This document shows, piece after piece, positions 47,693-60,257 of a stretch of DNA of 64,000 nt. The first letter of the stretch is position 1; every line of letters begins with the position of its first letter. The translations under genes were made by a program, and so were the position numbers. The stretch covers positions 2,232,001 to 2,296,000 of the forward strand of contig NW_020825312.1 in the NCBI RefSeq assembly GCF_003286085.1, in the 5' to 3' direction. Below the pieces are notes generated by a model. It was not told where the DNA came from, searched no databases, and saw nothing but the letters and a program-made list of their open reading frames with translations. The DNA comes from Drosophila persimilis (Eukaryota > Arthropoda > Insecta > Diptera > Drosophilidae).

Positions 47693-48105
47693 TTTCTCCC
47701 TCTGGAGTTGGAGGCTGCGGATCGGCCGCCAGCCACCTGTCGATGGGAGGAGAACGCAGCGCCTTCCGGAGTCTGGTAAGCTCTCCTTCTGCGGCAGCCT
47801 TTCTGGGCCTTGCCCGGCAGTATGCGGTGGCAGCATCTCTGACGGTGGCCGAGGAGCAGCGCTCGCGGATGCACTACTCCACCGGGGTGGGTTCCGGGCC
47901 GGAGGGCAGTGGCCCTGGCAGTGGGAGTGGGACTGGGACGGGCGGCTCAACCATGACCGTGGACAACTCATCGTCCGACTCGGATGAAGAGATCAACGTG
48001 CACGACGATTCCGATGCTGAAATCGAATCGCCGGCGGCAAAGGTGGCCCGCCTGTCATCCTCCGATGGGTCGGCGACGCTGCAGTTCCTAAAGCATGACC
48101 GTTAG
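44465..48105 (+). CDS. toe: Twin of eyegone: RED-only Pax transcription factor with homeodomain
   Basis: Nuclear DNA-binding regulator of the eyegone/toe pair, acting in eye and antennal disc development. Exons are 44465-44597, 45449-45721, 46317-46457, 46650-47224 and 47290-48105, giving 645 residues. The paired domain lacks its N-terminal PAI half. Only the RED half remains (about residues 136-210: [51 protein letters not shown]), the hallmark of this pair. A paired-class homeodomain follows (about 329-388) with [11 protein letters not shown], thus Ser at position 50. Low-complexity tracts are a polyalanine run (about 47-62), an acidic DDDD stretch before the homeodomain, and 16 glutamines (493-508). 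The C terminus has a Ser/Asp-rich acidic block. The alternative is eyg itself. I prefer toe because, from memory of D. melanogaster, toe is the copy next to the CG10657/CG10663 side. Confidence 0.88.
45449..45505 (+). repeat. GCN repeat encoding the toe polyalanine tract
   Basis: Mixed GCG/GCA triplets at the 5' end of the second toe coding exon encode about 17 alanines, directly after the splice acceptor TTGCAG. Confidence 0.9.
47644..47691 (+). repeat. CAG/CAA repeat encoding 16 glutamines in toe
   Basis: Sixteen consecutive CAG/CAA codons in the last exon. The interrupting CAA codons suggest a stable, older tract. Confidence 0.92.
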
Positions 48106-48384
48106 CGGGACAAACCCGTGATCCGGCGGCAGAGTCTAATTGAAAACCTGAGTTGTGTGCGCGTTTGTGATTGACAGCGACGTAGGTATGTAACTACGTG
48201 GAATGGTGGGTCCCGCAGGGCGGTCGCAGGCGGATCCGTGCGTGTCGCGGACAGAAACATGAGACGCGACTACATTCGTAGACGAAACAAATCGAAAACC
48301 AAAGTTAAAATGCTGCTCACCTACTTGGCTGCGGTTCGGGGTCTTGCTTTTGCCCCGGTCCGGACACTAGGTTGCAACTGAAAT

Positions 48385-48438
48385 AGCAGCAGCAGCAGCA
48401 GCAGTAGCAGCAAGAGCAAGAGCAAGAGCAAGAGCAAC
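48385..48438 (+). repeat. (AGC)n then (AAGAGC)n compound microsatellite in toe 3' UTR
   Basis: About eight AGC units are followed by four AAGAGC units, 280-330 bases after the toe stop codon. Confidence 0.85.
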
Positions 48439-48955
48439 AATAGTAGGCGGCATTTGTGTGTGGACACGCTTTAGATTAACTGAAATTGTAACTAATACTT
48501 ACTGGTACATGCTCGTACGAGTATGTGCACGCTTGTCCCATTTAATGCACATTTCCATCATCTGCATAATAGATAGTTACGAATGCGAATCCGAATCCGA
48601 ATCCGAATGCGAGTACGTACCTTCCAAGTATGTAGTACGTATAATTATTACGAGTACGTGTACTAGTACGAGTATATTATTCATCGCCGGCCGTTGGCCG
48701 CTGGCTGCCGACTTACCTCATCACCATTTAAGGCTATAGAGTATGCAATATCTACACATATAGTATGAATGTATGTACGTAACTGTAGCCGTAACTCTAA
48801 CTATAACTTAGTCCTAACCTAGGCTCTAAACTCCAACAATACAATGCATGCCCATTCGGAGCACACTATTTTTTTTTTAAACCTTTTTTTTTGAACTGAT
48901 ATCTATATTGTATGATAAGTGTGCGAGCAGTGTCTCCCAAAAATGGGGAGTATCA

Positions 48956-48961
48956 AATAAA
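48956..48961 (+). terminator. poly(A) signal for toe
   Basis: AATAAA about 850 bases after the stop codon and the best candidate for the toe 3' end. The 3' UTR carries microsatellites and TACGAG words. Confidence 0.55.
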
Positions 48962-49675
48962 AGTGCAAGAAATACAAGAACTTTCGTTTTTTGGTGGGGA
49001 TTGAATTATTAATCATTCGAAAAAGATACATAAGTGAATATGGATGGTGGATAGTGGATGGTGGATGGTGGATGGGATGGGAATTGAGAGATCTAGGAAG
49101 ATCTTTTAAGGAACAACCTGAAATCGGTAACCCAATAGGTCTTCAATGGGTCTCCAATGCCCGATGTGACAACAGTAGAATTTATTCGTCCGATTTCACG
49201 CATAATAATCAATTCCATCAACAAAACACACTCAGTGACGGGTAAAAACAACCAGAAACCGAAACACACAACCGAAAACTCTGGCAACGAGCATAAATAA
49301 GCATTTAACACTCAAAAGGCTTCTTAAAAACGTTATTAAATATTAATATAATCAATATTCATTGTGTGGCCAACTGTCGAAGAGAGGAGGGAAGGGGATT
49401 TAGATGGGGATGGAGATGGCTATGGGTATGGAATGGTAGGTAAAAGTCAAACGAAATCGAAATCAGAATCAAAATACGCGCATAGAAATCGCTTAAATTT
49501 CAAACGTAATGGCCAATATGTCCAAATCTGGTAGATAACATCGACATTTTAATTATAACCAAATGAAGCCGCGCCGCGCGCACACTCCGCGGGGACATGC
49601 ACAGGCAGGCAGAGATGTGGAGATGCAGAGATGTGCGGATGGGTATGGATATGGGATAGGATGGAGCGGAATGGT

Positions 49676-49695
49676 ATGGCATGGCATGGCATGGC
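49676..49695 (+). repeat. (ATGGC)4 microsatellite
   Basis: Four exact ATGGC units followed by ATGGA variants; the same pentamer as at 18315-18339. Confidence 0.85.
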
Positions 49696-50350
49696 ATGGA
49701 ATGGAATGGGATTGGATGGTTTCGACTGACCGATTAAAAATGCCGAGTCAACTAAGCACATAAATCAATGTAAATTATGGTGTTAACAAAAGGCGATCTG
49801 AGCGCGCTCAAATCGCAGGCACCGGAGAGACTCGATCGTTGACTCTTTTTAGAAGCTGGCGACTGCTGACTGCTGACTGGGGACTGTGCCTGGCCGAGAT
49901 TTAAATGAGCTGAGCGCGTATGTTGTGCATTCGCATCTGATAAGAAAGTGTGAGAGAGAGAGAGAGCGCTCCGCGGTCGTTCGTGTCGATACTTACAAGC
50001 CTGATCGGGATTGGGATCGGGAGCGGATTCGGGATCGGGATCGGGATCGGGTGACGGTCATCAGCATTACCACGCGCGCGAGCACTCGGTGAGGCCGAGA
50101 GCACACAAATTCAATTTGCTTGAGTTTTTATGAGCAAATGGTCCGGTCCCGTATCATCCCGTCCGTCCTCTCTCTGGCCCTTTGCCTTTGCCTTGGCCTT
50201 CTCCTTCTCCAGTCATGACTTAATCTAATTTAGTGCGGAGCTGCTCGTGAGCATTCCTTTAATAAATTTAAATCACCTTCTATTGAAAATATTTTCACCT
50301 CGGGCCCCATAAATTATACATTATACGATATTTATACAGTCTGCGGCACA

Positions 50351-50397
50351 CGGCTGCGGCTACGGCTGCGGCTACGGCTGCGGCTACGGCTACGGCT
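50351..50397 (+). repeat. (CGGCTG/CGGCTA)n hexanucleotide run
   Basis: Eight units of CGGCTR, mostly alternating G and A in the sixth position. Confidence 0.88.
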
Positions 50398-52611
50398 CTG
50401 GGTCAGGCCTTTCGACTAAATCCAGAGATATTCGGCTTTTGGCTTTGGTTTCACGCTCTCCGATACAATTCGAAAAATATTCAGTGGTTTCATTTAGAAT
50501 ACCAAGATGTGATATGCATGTTGGGGATCTCCGATCTCGTATCTCGGATCTCATGGAGTGATGCTGGAAACGGGGACCGGGGGAGGGACAGGAGCAGCCC
50601 CAGGGACCATCTGCTTGATGGACCAGGGCAAAGTGGCGCTCTCATGAGCGCCATATAATCACAGTCAAACACTTTTACGATCGACCCATCATGCAGTGCT
50701 GATCAGTTGGCCACTTGATGACTCTCAGGACTCTCGCAGAGATTGTTTCCGCAACATTGTTGGCAAATGTTTGTGGCTTTGCGCAGTTTTTATTGTTTGG
50801 GTTGGCGGAAATCGATGAACTTTAGTACGGCTCTGACGGCGTCGGTATCCCGTATCCCATATCCTCAACTCCAACTCCAGCTCCAGCTCCAACCCATACC
50901 CATGCGCCCGCCCTCCTGGCAGCCAGCGCCACCAGCAAGGGGCCGGTGATAAATCTGTTGGCAAACCCGACACAACATTTCCATCGTATCCTTCTAAATG
51001 GACCATAAACGTGCGAAGTCGCAACACTAGCAATAACTAAAGTTAGTTACGTTTACTAATATGACAACAATGTTGTCGGCTCCAGCAACAGGAACAGCAT
51101 CCCTGCCTGCCCCTTCGGCGTTGTTCGAAACTTGTATCTAGGGTCACTGATCGTGATGGATTTTACCTACTATTCCTCTCAGGAGCACTTCAACTACGAA
51201 AAGGTAAAGAATATTTCAATATTTTCGGATGCTTTCGCATCCCTGTAAATGTTATTTTGCCAAGGGCGAAGAATCACAAATTCTGAAAGAACGTAATTTT
51301 CGAGTGATCTGAGTAAATAAGGATTGAATAAGGATCACTAAATCATGGATATTTGTTCTGTTCAAAAGTTCTAATATCCAATCTGTAGTCTATATATCCC
51401 TTGTAAAGCAAAGTCTGTCAGGATATCACAAAGATCAATGCAAATATGGAAAAAGTACAGGAAATGAACTTATTTAAATGTTATTTTTTAACAGATGAAA
51501 TTTGTGTGTTATACAACAGATGCACATACATATATATATATATACATAGATGTACAGTCGCAACGTGTGAGTGTCGCCATCCAAATCAGTGATTTATGCC
51601 CAAACTGAAATGTCCACAATGGCGATTCGGATGACCCGACCCTACGACTGCGACTCCGACTGCGACTGCGGCCAAGACCCTATCCCCGCAGCACTGAAGG
51701 CACCGCCAGAACGACGGTAGGGCAGGGCAGGGCAGAGCAGCGATGGGGCTGCGGCAGAGCCTCTGTTAATGAGCGGAGCGATTAAGAGATGTGCATTTGT
51801 GCTTGTCCGCTCCTTAAATGAGCTCGAGCTTTTAGCGCGCAGCTCTAGGCGGACGGGTTGGGGACGGGGACGGGGACGGGAACGGGTCCCAGGGCGGGAA
51901 GGGGGGACCGAGTGATTTTGTCTCGTTGTCATCTCATTTGGAATTGGGCGATAAGACAAATTTGTTTTCTTTGTTTATAAGTTTATGCAGATACAGGTTT
52001 TGGTTTCCAATCCACTCCCCGGCCGGGCATATTCGAATTGTCGCTGGCCGGGGCCTTGCATCTGGGATAGGGCATACGCGATTCGCTGGCAGCCCAACGA
52101 GCGATCGGGGGAATAGAGTTATATTTAATCTTTGTCGCCTCGCAGGTCGGGACTCAGTTCGAGCCAGAGCCAGAGACAGGGCCGAGACAGAACAGTGCCC
52201 GTTCGCAGCACAACAAAGTGGAATTGTGGCCTTTTGATTTGAATTTTGAATTCGAATGTCTTTGTTTTTTATTTGTCGGACTGCGGCGGCAGCTGCCGCT
52301 GGTTGACATCTCTCTTAACGAGGAGTGTGATCAAAAGAGTAATGAGGTGTTGATAGTGCCCGAAAGCGAAAGACGCTTTATGCATTCCCGTGGATTAATT
52401 AGGAACAATGCCAGCCAGAGCCACAGCATCCACAGAAGTTGGCCCTGTTCTAGTATGTCCCAACGATAATTGAGGGTCTCTTATGTCTCAAATGAATGTG
52501 GCTCTGGCTCTGGAACTGCCGCTGTCGGGGCGAGGTTAAACGGCGACATCGATGGATCCCCTAACCTTTGAAGTCTTTCAGATCTTTCTTTTACATTGTA
52601 TTGTCTCTGGA

Positions 52612-52700
52612 ATCTGATTCTGATTCCTGATTCCTGACTCTGACTCTGAATTCGACTCTGATTCCGATTCTTTCTCTGGCTCTGGCTCTGACTCTGGTTA
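52612..52700 (+). repeat. degenerate GATTCY/GACTCT hexamer block
   Basis: About fourteen diverged units of TCTGAT/TCTGAC with TCTGGC variants. A second block of the same words lies at about 52945-53005. Confidence 0.8.
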
Positions 52701-52844
52701 TGGCCATTGTTCTGTTTGACCAATTTGCATATGATAAATCAGCTTTCATATTTTGTTAAATTGCTGCTCTCTGGCTATCGCATTTTTTGTTCTTATTGGC
52801 TGGGCCAGAGCATTGGCGCGTGGTAAATTGGTTGTATTGTAAAA

Positions 52845-52920
52845 CATCTAATTAGTGGTCGGCTACCGAATTATGACCAATTATAATTATTGATTGATTG
52901 CGACCCATAATGAGTGGCTC
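52845..52920. promoter_or_regulatory. TAAT-rich candidate homeodomain-binding cluster
   Basis: Within 76 bases there are TAATTA, AATTAT (twice), ATAATTAT and ATAATGAG, in a block free of simple repeats, between two GATTCY-type arrays. Such clusters are typical of homeodomain-regulated enhancers. Function is inferred. Confidence 0.3.
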
Positions 52921-55900
52921 GGAAACTCCCGTTGTCGCTGTCTTCGATTCTGATTCCAATTCCAACTCCGATTCTGATTCTGCTTCTGATTCTGGATCTG
53001 AAACTGTTTCTCATTTCGCATTATTGTCGTAAACTTTTCTGAGCCTCTGATTTTTCTATAAAAACATATAAGACCGAGAACAAAAGACCCCGCAGATGAC
53101 TGTCTGGAAGACCTATGTATAGCGTGATAGTATTCATTTCATTTCTACATATCTTGCACATCAATAGTTCCCATGACAATGATAAGTACTTACATTTAAT
53201 TGAGTAAAATTGTTGTGCCTTTAATACCTTTCATTACCGATCAATCATATAAGCGTCTCTATTCTGGAGTTAAGATTCATTTGTACGACAAAATTGTAAA
53301 AAAGTATGGTGAAAATATCATTGAAAATATATTTGTTTGGTTTGTATAGTAGTTAGTATATAGGATATATAGGGTATAGGGCTATACCAAGCAAAATGGC
53401 AAGAATCGAATGCTGACTTTTACAGATACATACGTATAAGCCAAAATATGACCTAACGTTACGTTACCAAAAACAGAAGTGGCTTCCGAGGATGGGCTAC
53501 AAAATCGCCAAGCTCTGCGAATCGGATCCGACTTTCTGTATAATATTTTTTTGTGCTAGTACATGAAATATTTAGCTTTCATTTTCCAAAATAAAAAAAG
53601 TACAACTTTTCTGTGGTTTATTTTTGCTATATATCTTGATATCGTTACAAAATCTGTGCTAAAAAATGAGATACAAAATATGTGTAGGTTTCTTTTAGAT
53701 AGTTTAATATGTTAGAGAGCATTGTTTTACGAATCATTTTTCTTATAGGAGAAAATAGTAAAGTAAAACAAGACTATAAACATACGAAAAATAGCGAACT
53801 TTGCTTTTTTTAATAGGTTTTTCGCATTGCCAATTGGTTGAATTAGTTAACTTTCAATAAATAAATAAATTAGTTAAGGGCAAAAGTATATGTAAATCTG
53901 TTCTTACTGACTTGCAATGATTTTTGGCATGGTGGACATTTTGACGGGAGTACCCATATGTGAATTATTGATGGGTATATTGTTTAATATATACTGATCT
54001 AGAATATATGTTACATATAAGTACCCTTGTTTGGGTTGAACATACTACCTACATTTCATTGCAAGCTCATGGTATAGGGTACCCACTGAAAGGGGTAGGA
54101 AAGAAACCCTAGCAGAACTATAAAGAAGTGTGTTTTATATTCACTGCTCTATCTTGGAAGAATCAGAGTGTTAAAGATACACGAAATGTCAGAGTTACAG
54201 CCAGTGTTACAGCCACGGCAGCAATCGCCCGAGCGCAGACCACTTAGCTCGCGCATAAATCTCGGCATTCCAATGGGAGGCTGAGAGGAACAATTAACCG
54301 AAACTTATGACGCTGCACCTTATTAAAATGCATCCCCTGCACCGGCACCGGCACTGGCACCGGCACTGGCCCAAACTCAAATGATCTCTAAACTACGCCT
54401 ATTGTTCTTTCGGGCCCGGCTGACGGTGACTACTACAAAAATGTTAAACGGCTCTTTCGTTTGGCTCGCCACAAGATTTATTGCTTGTCCCAAAATCACA
54501 GAATACAGAATACCCGTTGCTGCTCAGAGACCGGGGCCCCGAGTCGGTCGAGATAGCGACCGAGACAGAGATCGTAGAGGGAGGCGGAGAAACAGATGGA
54601 ACCCTGTTTTGATTCGGCGGATCACATTCGAGCAAATCACGCATAAATGAAGTCACCGTATGTCGCACGCATTAATTCAACATTAACGTATTAATGCGCC
54701 TACATCGCCCACTAATTGAGCCAGCGACACCGACTCCACTGATAAGTGGGCATCGGTTTGGGTTTGGGTTTGGGCTTAGGTCCCTCTGGCCTCTGGTCTC
54801 TGGTCTGATGAGCCGTGCACCTACCGACCGAACATATCCATTTAATGTGGGAAAAGGGTTGCAGCGATGGGATAGAGAGCGATGCGATGATGGTGCCCCA
54901 TAATGCAAACAATATGTCTCTATAGGATTTCAGTGGCTTCATTGATTCTTATCACCCTATAAAATACATTTCGTTTGATTATTTGTATTTCTCTCGCTTT
55001 TTATAAGCCCTTCCACAGCCTTCCACTGCCGTCCGCGTCCACTTCGATCTGGTTCCCGTTGCGGCTTTTGCTCTGTGGCTCTGTTGCTCTGTTGCTGTTG
55101 TCGTTGCCGTCCATGTCGCTCTGTTGCCTTGTTGCCTTGTTGCCGGTGTGCCGGTGTGCCGCCAATGCTCTGTGGCTCTGTTGTCACCATTGTGGCTCAT
55201 CGCCGGCTTTTGTGCGCCAACGTTTTATTTCATTCAACATAGATGGCTGCTTTTTATTTGGAGTCAGACCTCGGGCTGTAGCTGGAGCTGGAGCTGGGGA
55301 TGGAGCTGGGGATGGGGCTTGGTTGGGGTCGTTCGATATCGAGTTCGAGTTTGATCGCGAGGCTCGCTCTGGCTGGGTCTCCGGGGCATGGTTGTGCCCA
55401 TAGAGCGATTCGGGGTGTAATTTATGTCTTTATTTAGTAAAGATTTCGTTTCCTAATTTATTGTGATATCTCTTTGGGCAAACGGGCATCGGCATCGGCA
55501 GCAGCAGAAGCAGAATCGGAATCAGTCCCATTCTCATCCTCAGTCACTGGGCCTCTGGTCCCTGGATGGGATGTTGTCTTGTTGTTGTCCCCCTGTCGAC
55601 ACCTTGGGGATCGACCAGCTGCTCTCCCTCTCCCTCGCCCTCTCTGGCCCTGGCTTAGATTGTGCCCATGCGATGTTGTTTGTGCTCACCTCTTTGACCG
55701 CTCATTCGTTCCCGTGACAGTTTGGAGTCGAACCCACCAGCATCTCCATCACCATCTTCATCAGGGGCATCAGGGGCATCAGGGCATCAGCATCACCTGT
55801 AGCCGAGTCAATGCCTGGCCGGCTACTCCTTCTACTGTTCCCATTAGGAGCGTGAAGTGATCCCCGATTTATCTGCTATCTGCTGATAATGCTCATCGAA

Positions 55901-58275
55901 CAAAGTGAATTAAATAGAATATGAGAATAGCCGCAAATGGGACGGAGACACAATTGGATGCGAGACGAAGCTCTTTTCGCTTTACTAGTTAATGGATCCC
56001 CTCGATGGGATCCCTCTGGATGGGTGTGTATGAAGTCCTTATTTATGTCCCCGTAATTTATAGATTTTTTATTGCTCGCTCGATCAGCAGTGACGTCAAT
56101 GTTAACCAGATTGCGGCTGCGCCTGCGCCTGCGCCTGAGCAGGCCTGGCCCTGGCCCTGGCCGTGGGCCACGCGAAGACATCTTCATTAGGAACGGAACT
56201 CTGTGGCTGGCTGGTACTCTGGTATGGAATTCTCTGGCCAGCGACAAGTGCTTTTTCTTGTACGAAATGTCTGCTGGGCTAATTGGATTACTGGCCGGCT
56301 GTACGCTGCAGTGGGAGCAGAGACTGGCCAAGACTGGCCAAGACCAAGAGTCTGTCAATTAAACCTGCGAACGAAATGCTTACATAAATTCCAAAATTGC
56401 TTGCGGTGCGCATCGATTTAAATGGGTCCGTCCGCGCGCCCCCCGCCCGCCCCCACGACCGAGCGGGTCTTGGAGCGGAGGCTGTGCGGCAATTTATATG
56501 CAAATTTGTTTCTGCCGTTGCCCACTGTCCGCCGATAGCTCTCTCGCAGCGGCCAGGTGATAACGATAGCGCCCATCCACTATATGACGGCGATTATGAT
56601 TGCACCTAAGCGATGGCAGCGACGCATCGGCATCGACTTCGGAGCTTCGAAGATGGAGATGCTGGATACTGGATGCTGATGGGGGTACGGATCGGGGAAA
56701 TTTGCATACAAATGCTGAATGCTCGTGGTTGTGCTCAGTGCCGGTTGCGCTTCGTGATTCCGGCGAGATTTCGCGGGATTGGCGAGCGACCGATCGTCGT
56801 CGGAGACGTAATTAGATTGCTAATTTATGCGATCAGCCTTGCCCGGCGGCGAGTCCCAGTCCCAGTCCCAGTTGGAACCGGAGTACGAGTCCAGTCAGAG
56901 TCAGAGTCAGAGCTAACGGTGAGGAGCAATCTGTTGCGACAGCTGCTGGCAGGTCTGCAACTCCAGGCTCTTCCGATTTTCCCAATTTCAATCGCGAATC
57001 GCGAATCCGAATCCGATTCCAGCTCCAATTCCAATTCGCATCCTGATGATTTATCGCCGTGACGGCCCGTTTTATGTTTTATTTGCAGCGTGACAATGCG
57101 CGACACGGATAACGTGACATTTGCATGGGTCGCCACTTGCGACATTAAAGGGCATTCTGCTGTCAGCACCGTTGCGCATTCCCAGCCTCAGCTGTCGGAG
57201 AGTTGACACCTGTGAGGAGGCTCAGGCTCCAGCCATTCAGCCATCCAGCCATCCAGCCATCCAGCGATCCAGCTCCATCTCTACTCCTCTCCTGGACTGC
57301 TGCTCTCCTGATCGGATGGCTCTATTAGCGGCGTGCTCAAAGCCAAGGCGCCAATGCTGATTAGGTGGCGGTGGTATGGGGTTGCCGCTCTCCCCGCACC
57401 GCTAATTGCTGGCAATTAATTTACACGCCGCTATTTTACACATTTGGGCTATGTGCTAATTTCTACACAATGTGCATGACGGATGGCGATAAACATGCCC
57501 CATAAACATGCATGATGATAATGACGCAATGACATAATAAAGCCGACAACGACAACGGGCCAACGACAACGGAGCAACGACAACGACAACAATGCAGATG
57601 CGTCAGGGACCCACGACAGTGGAATATGCAAATACTGTTCGCCGATAAAGATCATGCCAAACAATCGAGAAACACTGAGGCACAGCGGAAAGCGCCAAGT
57701 GGCAACATCAAATGCAACTGCAACTGCAACACAAACAAAAAACCAGAAAGAAAAGCAAGCTTCTTAAGTCGAAGCATGGGATACACTTGCAGACTTGCAG
57801 AAAAGTTTCTAAACTTAAATCATAAACTATGATATAGTCGATTTTGTACGATATTTAACAATGAACGATAGAGAATGGCTTTTGAAATTTAAGGTGAAGT
57901 TTCTTTATTATAAAGAATTGTTGCTGGATCATGATTAACTATAATTATTTTATAATTTTCATCTTTTTTTTGAAGAAGTAATATGGAAAGTTGAATGAAA
58001 GATCATTGAAGATGAGATTGATGTATGGTTTAGCGATCCCATCTGCATGCCATATTCCTTCTGATATTATCTCTAAAAACGAAAAGGTTTTTTCATAGAC
58101 CTACATATCATGTGCATGATATACTGATCAAAATGTAACGCTCTTTTAGATCAATTTACAAGAGAAAAACATTCAATATATTGGTTACTGTTACTTTTGA
58201 AGCAACTTATACAACAGTCCACGAAAAAATGCAGTTATAAAAAGTTCTTTTAGATAGATTTTTGTCGAAATCATT

Positions 58276-58295
58276 ATACCCTCTGCAAAGGGTAT
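58276..58295. repeat. ATACCC...GGGTAT imperfect palindrome, probable repeat remnant
   Basis: A 20-base palindrome ATACCCTCTGCAAAGGGTAT resembles the ATACCCTTGCAGAGGGTAT word common in dispersed Drosophila repeats. It lies in an AT-rich stretch. The extent of any element was not determinable. Confidence 0.4.
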
Positions 58296-58606
58296 TACAG
58301 AAACAGCAACTAGTACTACTATAACGATCGTTGTTGCTGTCATGTTGACAATTGGTTGCTCGCTTTGTTTTGCGACTATACGACAGTACGACAGTTCGAG
58401 TATTGTTGCAACAATTAACACACAATGCCTGCCAGGACAGGGTTCCGTCCGTCTCTGTCTCCGTCCCTGTCTACCCTCGACACTGAGCTGAGATGGTGTG
58501 CGCAGGTGGTCCTGCTGCTGCTGCTGCTGCTCCCCTGCCACTAGCCACTTATGCAAAACGAATTCAATTAACACCTCAGCACAAAACATTGGACTCTGCC
58601 GATTGC

Positions 58607-58613
<7 letters not shown>

Positions 58614-58641
<28 letters not shown>
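58614..58641 (+). repeat. (CTG)n trinucleotide run
   Basis: About nine CTG units; a shorter CTG run lies at 58514-58533. Confidence 0.9.
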
Positions 58642-60224
58642 TGCACGGTAGCAGGGCACGCAGGACTCGTTACCCTCCTTTCGTCACCCCTGTCGGAAGC
58701 AGGGACCACATGTGACCACAGGGAGAGCCGGCGAGCGAGGCTCAGCGGGTGAGCCCATTGCTGGCCCAGAATTTGTGGTAATCGCCACGCCAACGGGTAC
58801 CAATGGCCGGCCAAGAGCGCTGCGAACCACCACGAAGGCGGGCGCCCAGTGGCTGCGATCGCTCCGCTCCGAGGACAGGTGATATGCGAAAGGAAGTACG
58901 AGTGCGCGGCTTCCTCTGCCCGGCCCCCCTCCAGGCCGCAGCCTAGTTATTTATGTGACAAAATTCTGCAAATAATTGGATTGACTGATCAAAGCGATAG
59001 TTCGGGTAGAGTCGCGGCGGTGAGAGACGGTGAAAGACGGTGGCGACAGTGGAGATGGAGAACGGAATCGATTCGGAATTTAATTCAATTAAATGCGTAC
59101 TGTGGTGCAATTCCTCAAGTGACCTGCCAGTTGTTGCCCCAGCAATCAACCAGTTGGAAGACAGCAGCAGCTGACCCAGCTGACCCCCAGATCCGCTTTC
59201 TGATGTCTTCATGCGACTGATATATGTGCGTCCGAGTGACTCCGACAGACAGGACAGTACAGTACAGGGACGGGAGTCAATGGGAATGGGAAAGGGGATC
59301 GGAATCGGGATTGGGATTGGGAATGATGAGCGACGCTTATTAAATATGTGCAGCGGTCGGCGGTTCGCCCTTGATAGGCTCACCGTGCTGGAGAGGGAAG
59401 GGGAGAAGGGGGGAAGGGGAAGATCACCGAAAAAAGCCTTCCCATAATTTGGGAATTATTAGGTCTTTATCCAGTGGAGCGCCCAACAGCCTGGCGGCTG
59501 GCTATCCTAATTGGATTAGGCGACTCCAATGGAATCGAAAACAAAATCAAAGCTCTGTCTCTTGAGTATATGCGAATCATGTTTGTCGTTTCCCAGTCGC
59601 TGGTTGCTGGACCATCCATGGGACATCCATGGGGCACCCATGGGTTTTACTTGGAAGCATGAAATTGTTCATTTGAGCGGATCAACGATGTCGAAATCTA
59701 TGATGTCCTCGTAATGCTGATATCCATGGGAAAATGCGCGCCCTACTGGATGGGATCGGATCGGATCGGTTGGTATATATTTGATATTTTTTTTTTGGGC
59801 GACTGGCTCTGACTCATCTTCAGTTCCAAATATGGTGGTTATGGTTCTGGTCAAATTCAAATGGCACTTGAAACCATTTAATGATAATTATGATGCGGTG
59901 GAGAAGTCGGAAGGCAAGTGCAGAGCCCCTCCACACAGACAAATACGAAACCCAGCTGAGTGTGTCCCGTCCCTTCCCGTCCCGTCCCGTCCCTCCCAAG
60001 AAGGTAACCCGCAATTTGAGGCCGCGTAGACAGTTACGTCCACGACTTCTTCATAATATGATAGGTACATATACGTATAATTTGTATTATTTGGTCTTGC
60101 CCAAAACGCCACTGGGTCATTGTCCCTCTCCCGAAAAAACCACACTCAAAATAGTGGAATCGGGGGAGCTCTCTGAATATTTAATGCACCCTATCGTGCT
60201 ATGCCACGCAGGTCTGATTTCCAG

Positions 60225-60257
60225 AATGCAAATTATTGAATTCAAAATGCAAATTAT
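60225..60257 (+). promoter_or_regulatory. tandem pair of POU octamer motifs
   Basis: Two exact ATGCAAAT octamers at 60226-60233 and 60247-60254, each inside a repeated AATGCAAATTAT, are spaced 21 bases apart (two helical turns). They are separated by TGAATTCA. A POU-domain or POU/homeodomain target site is inferred. Confidence 0.45.
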
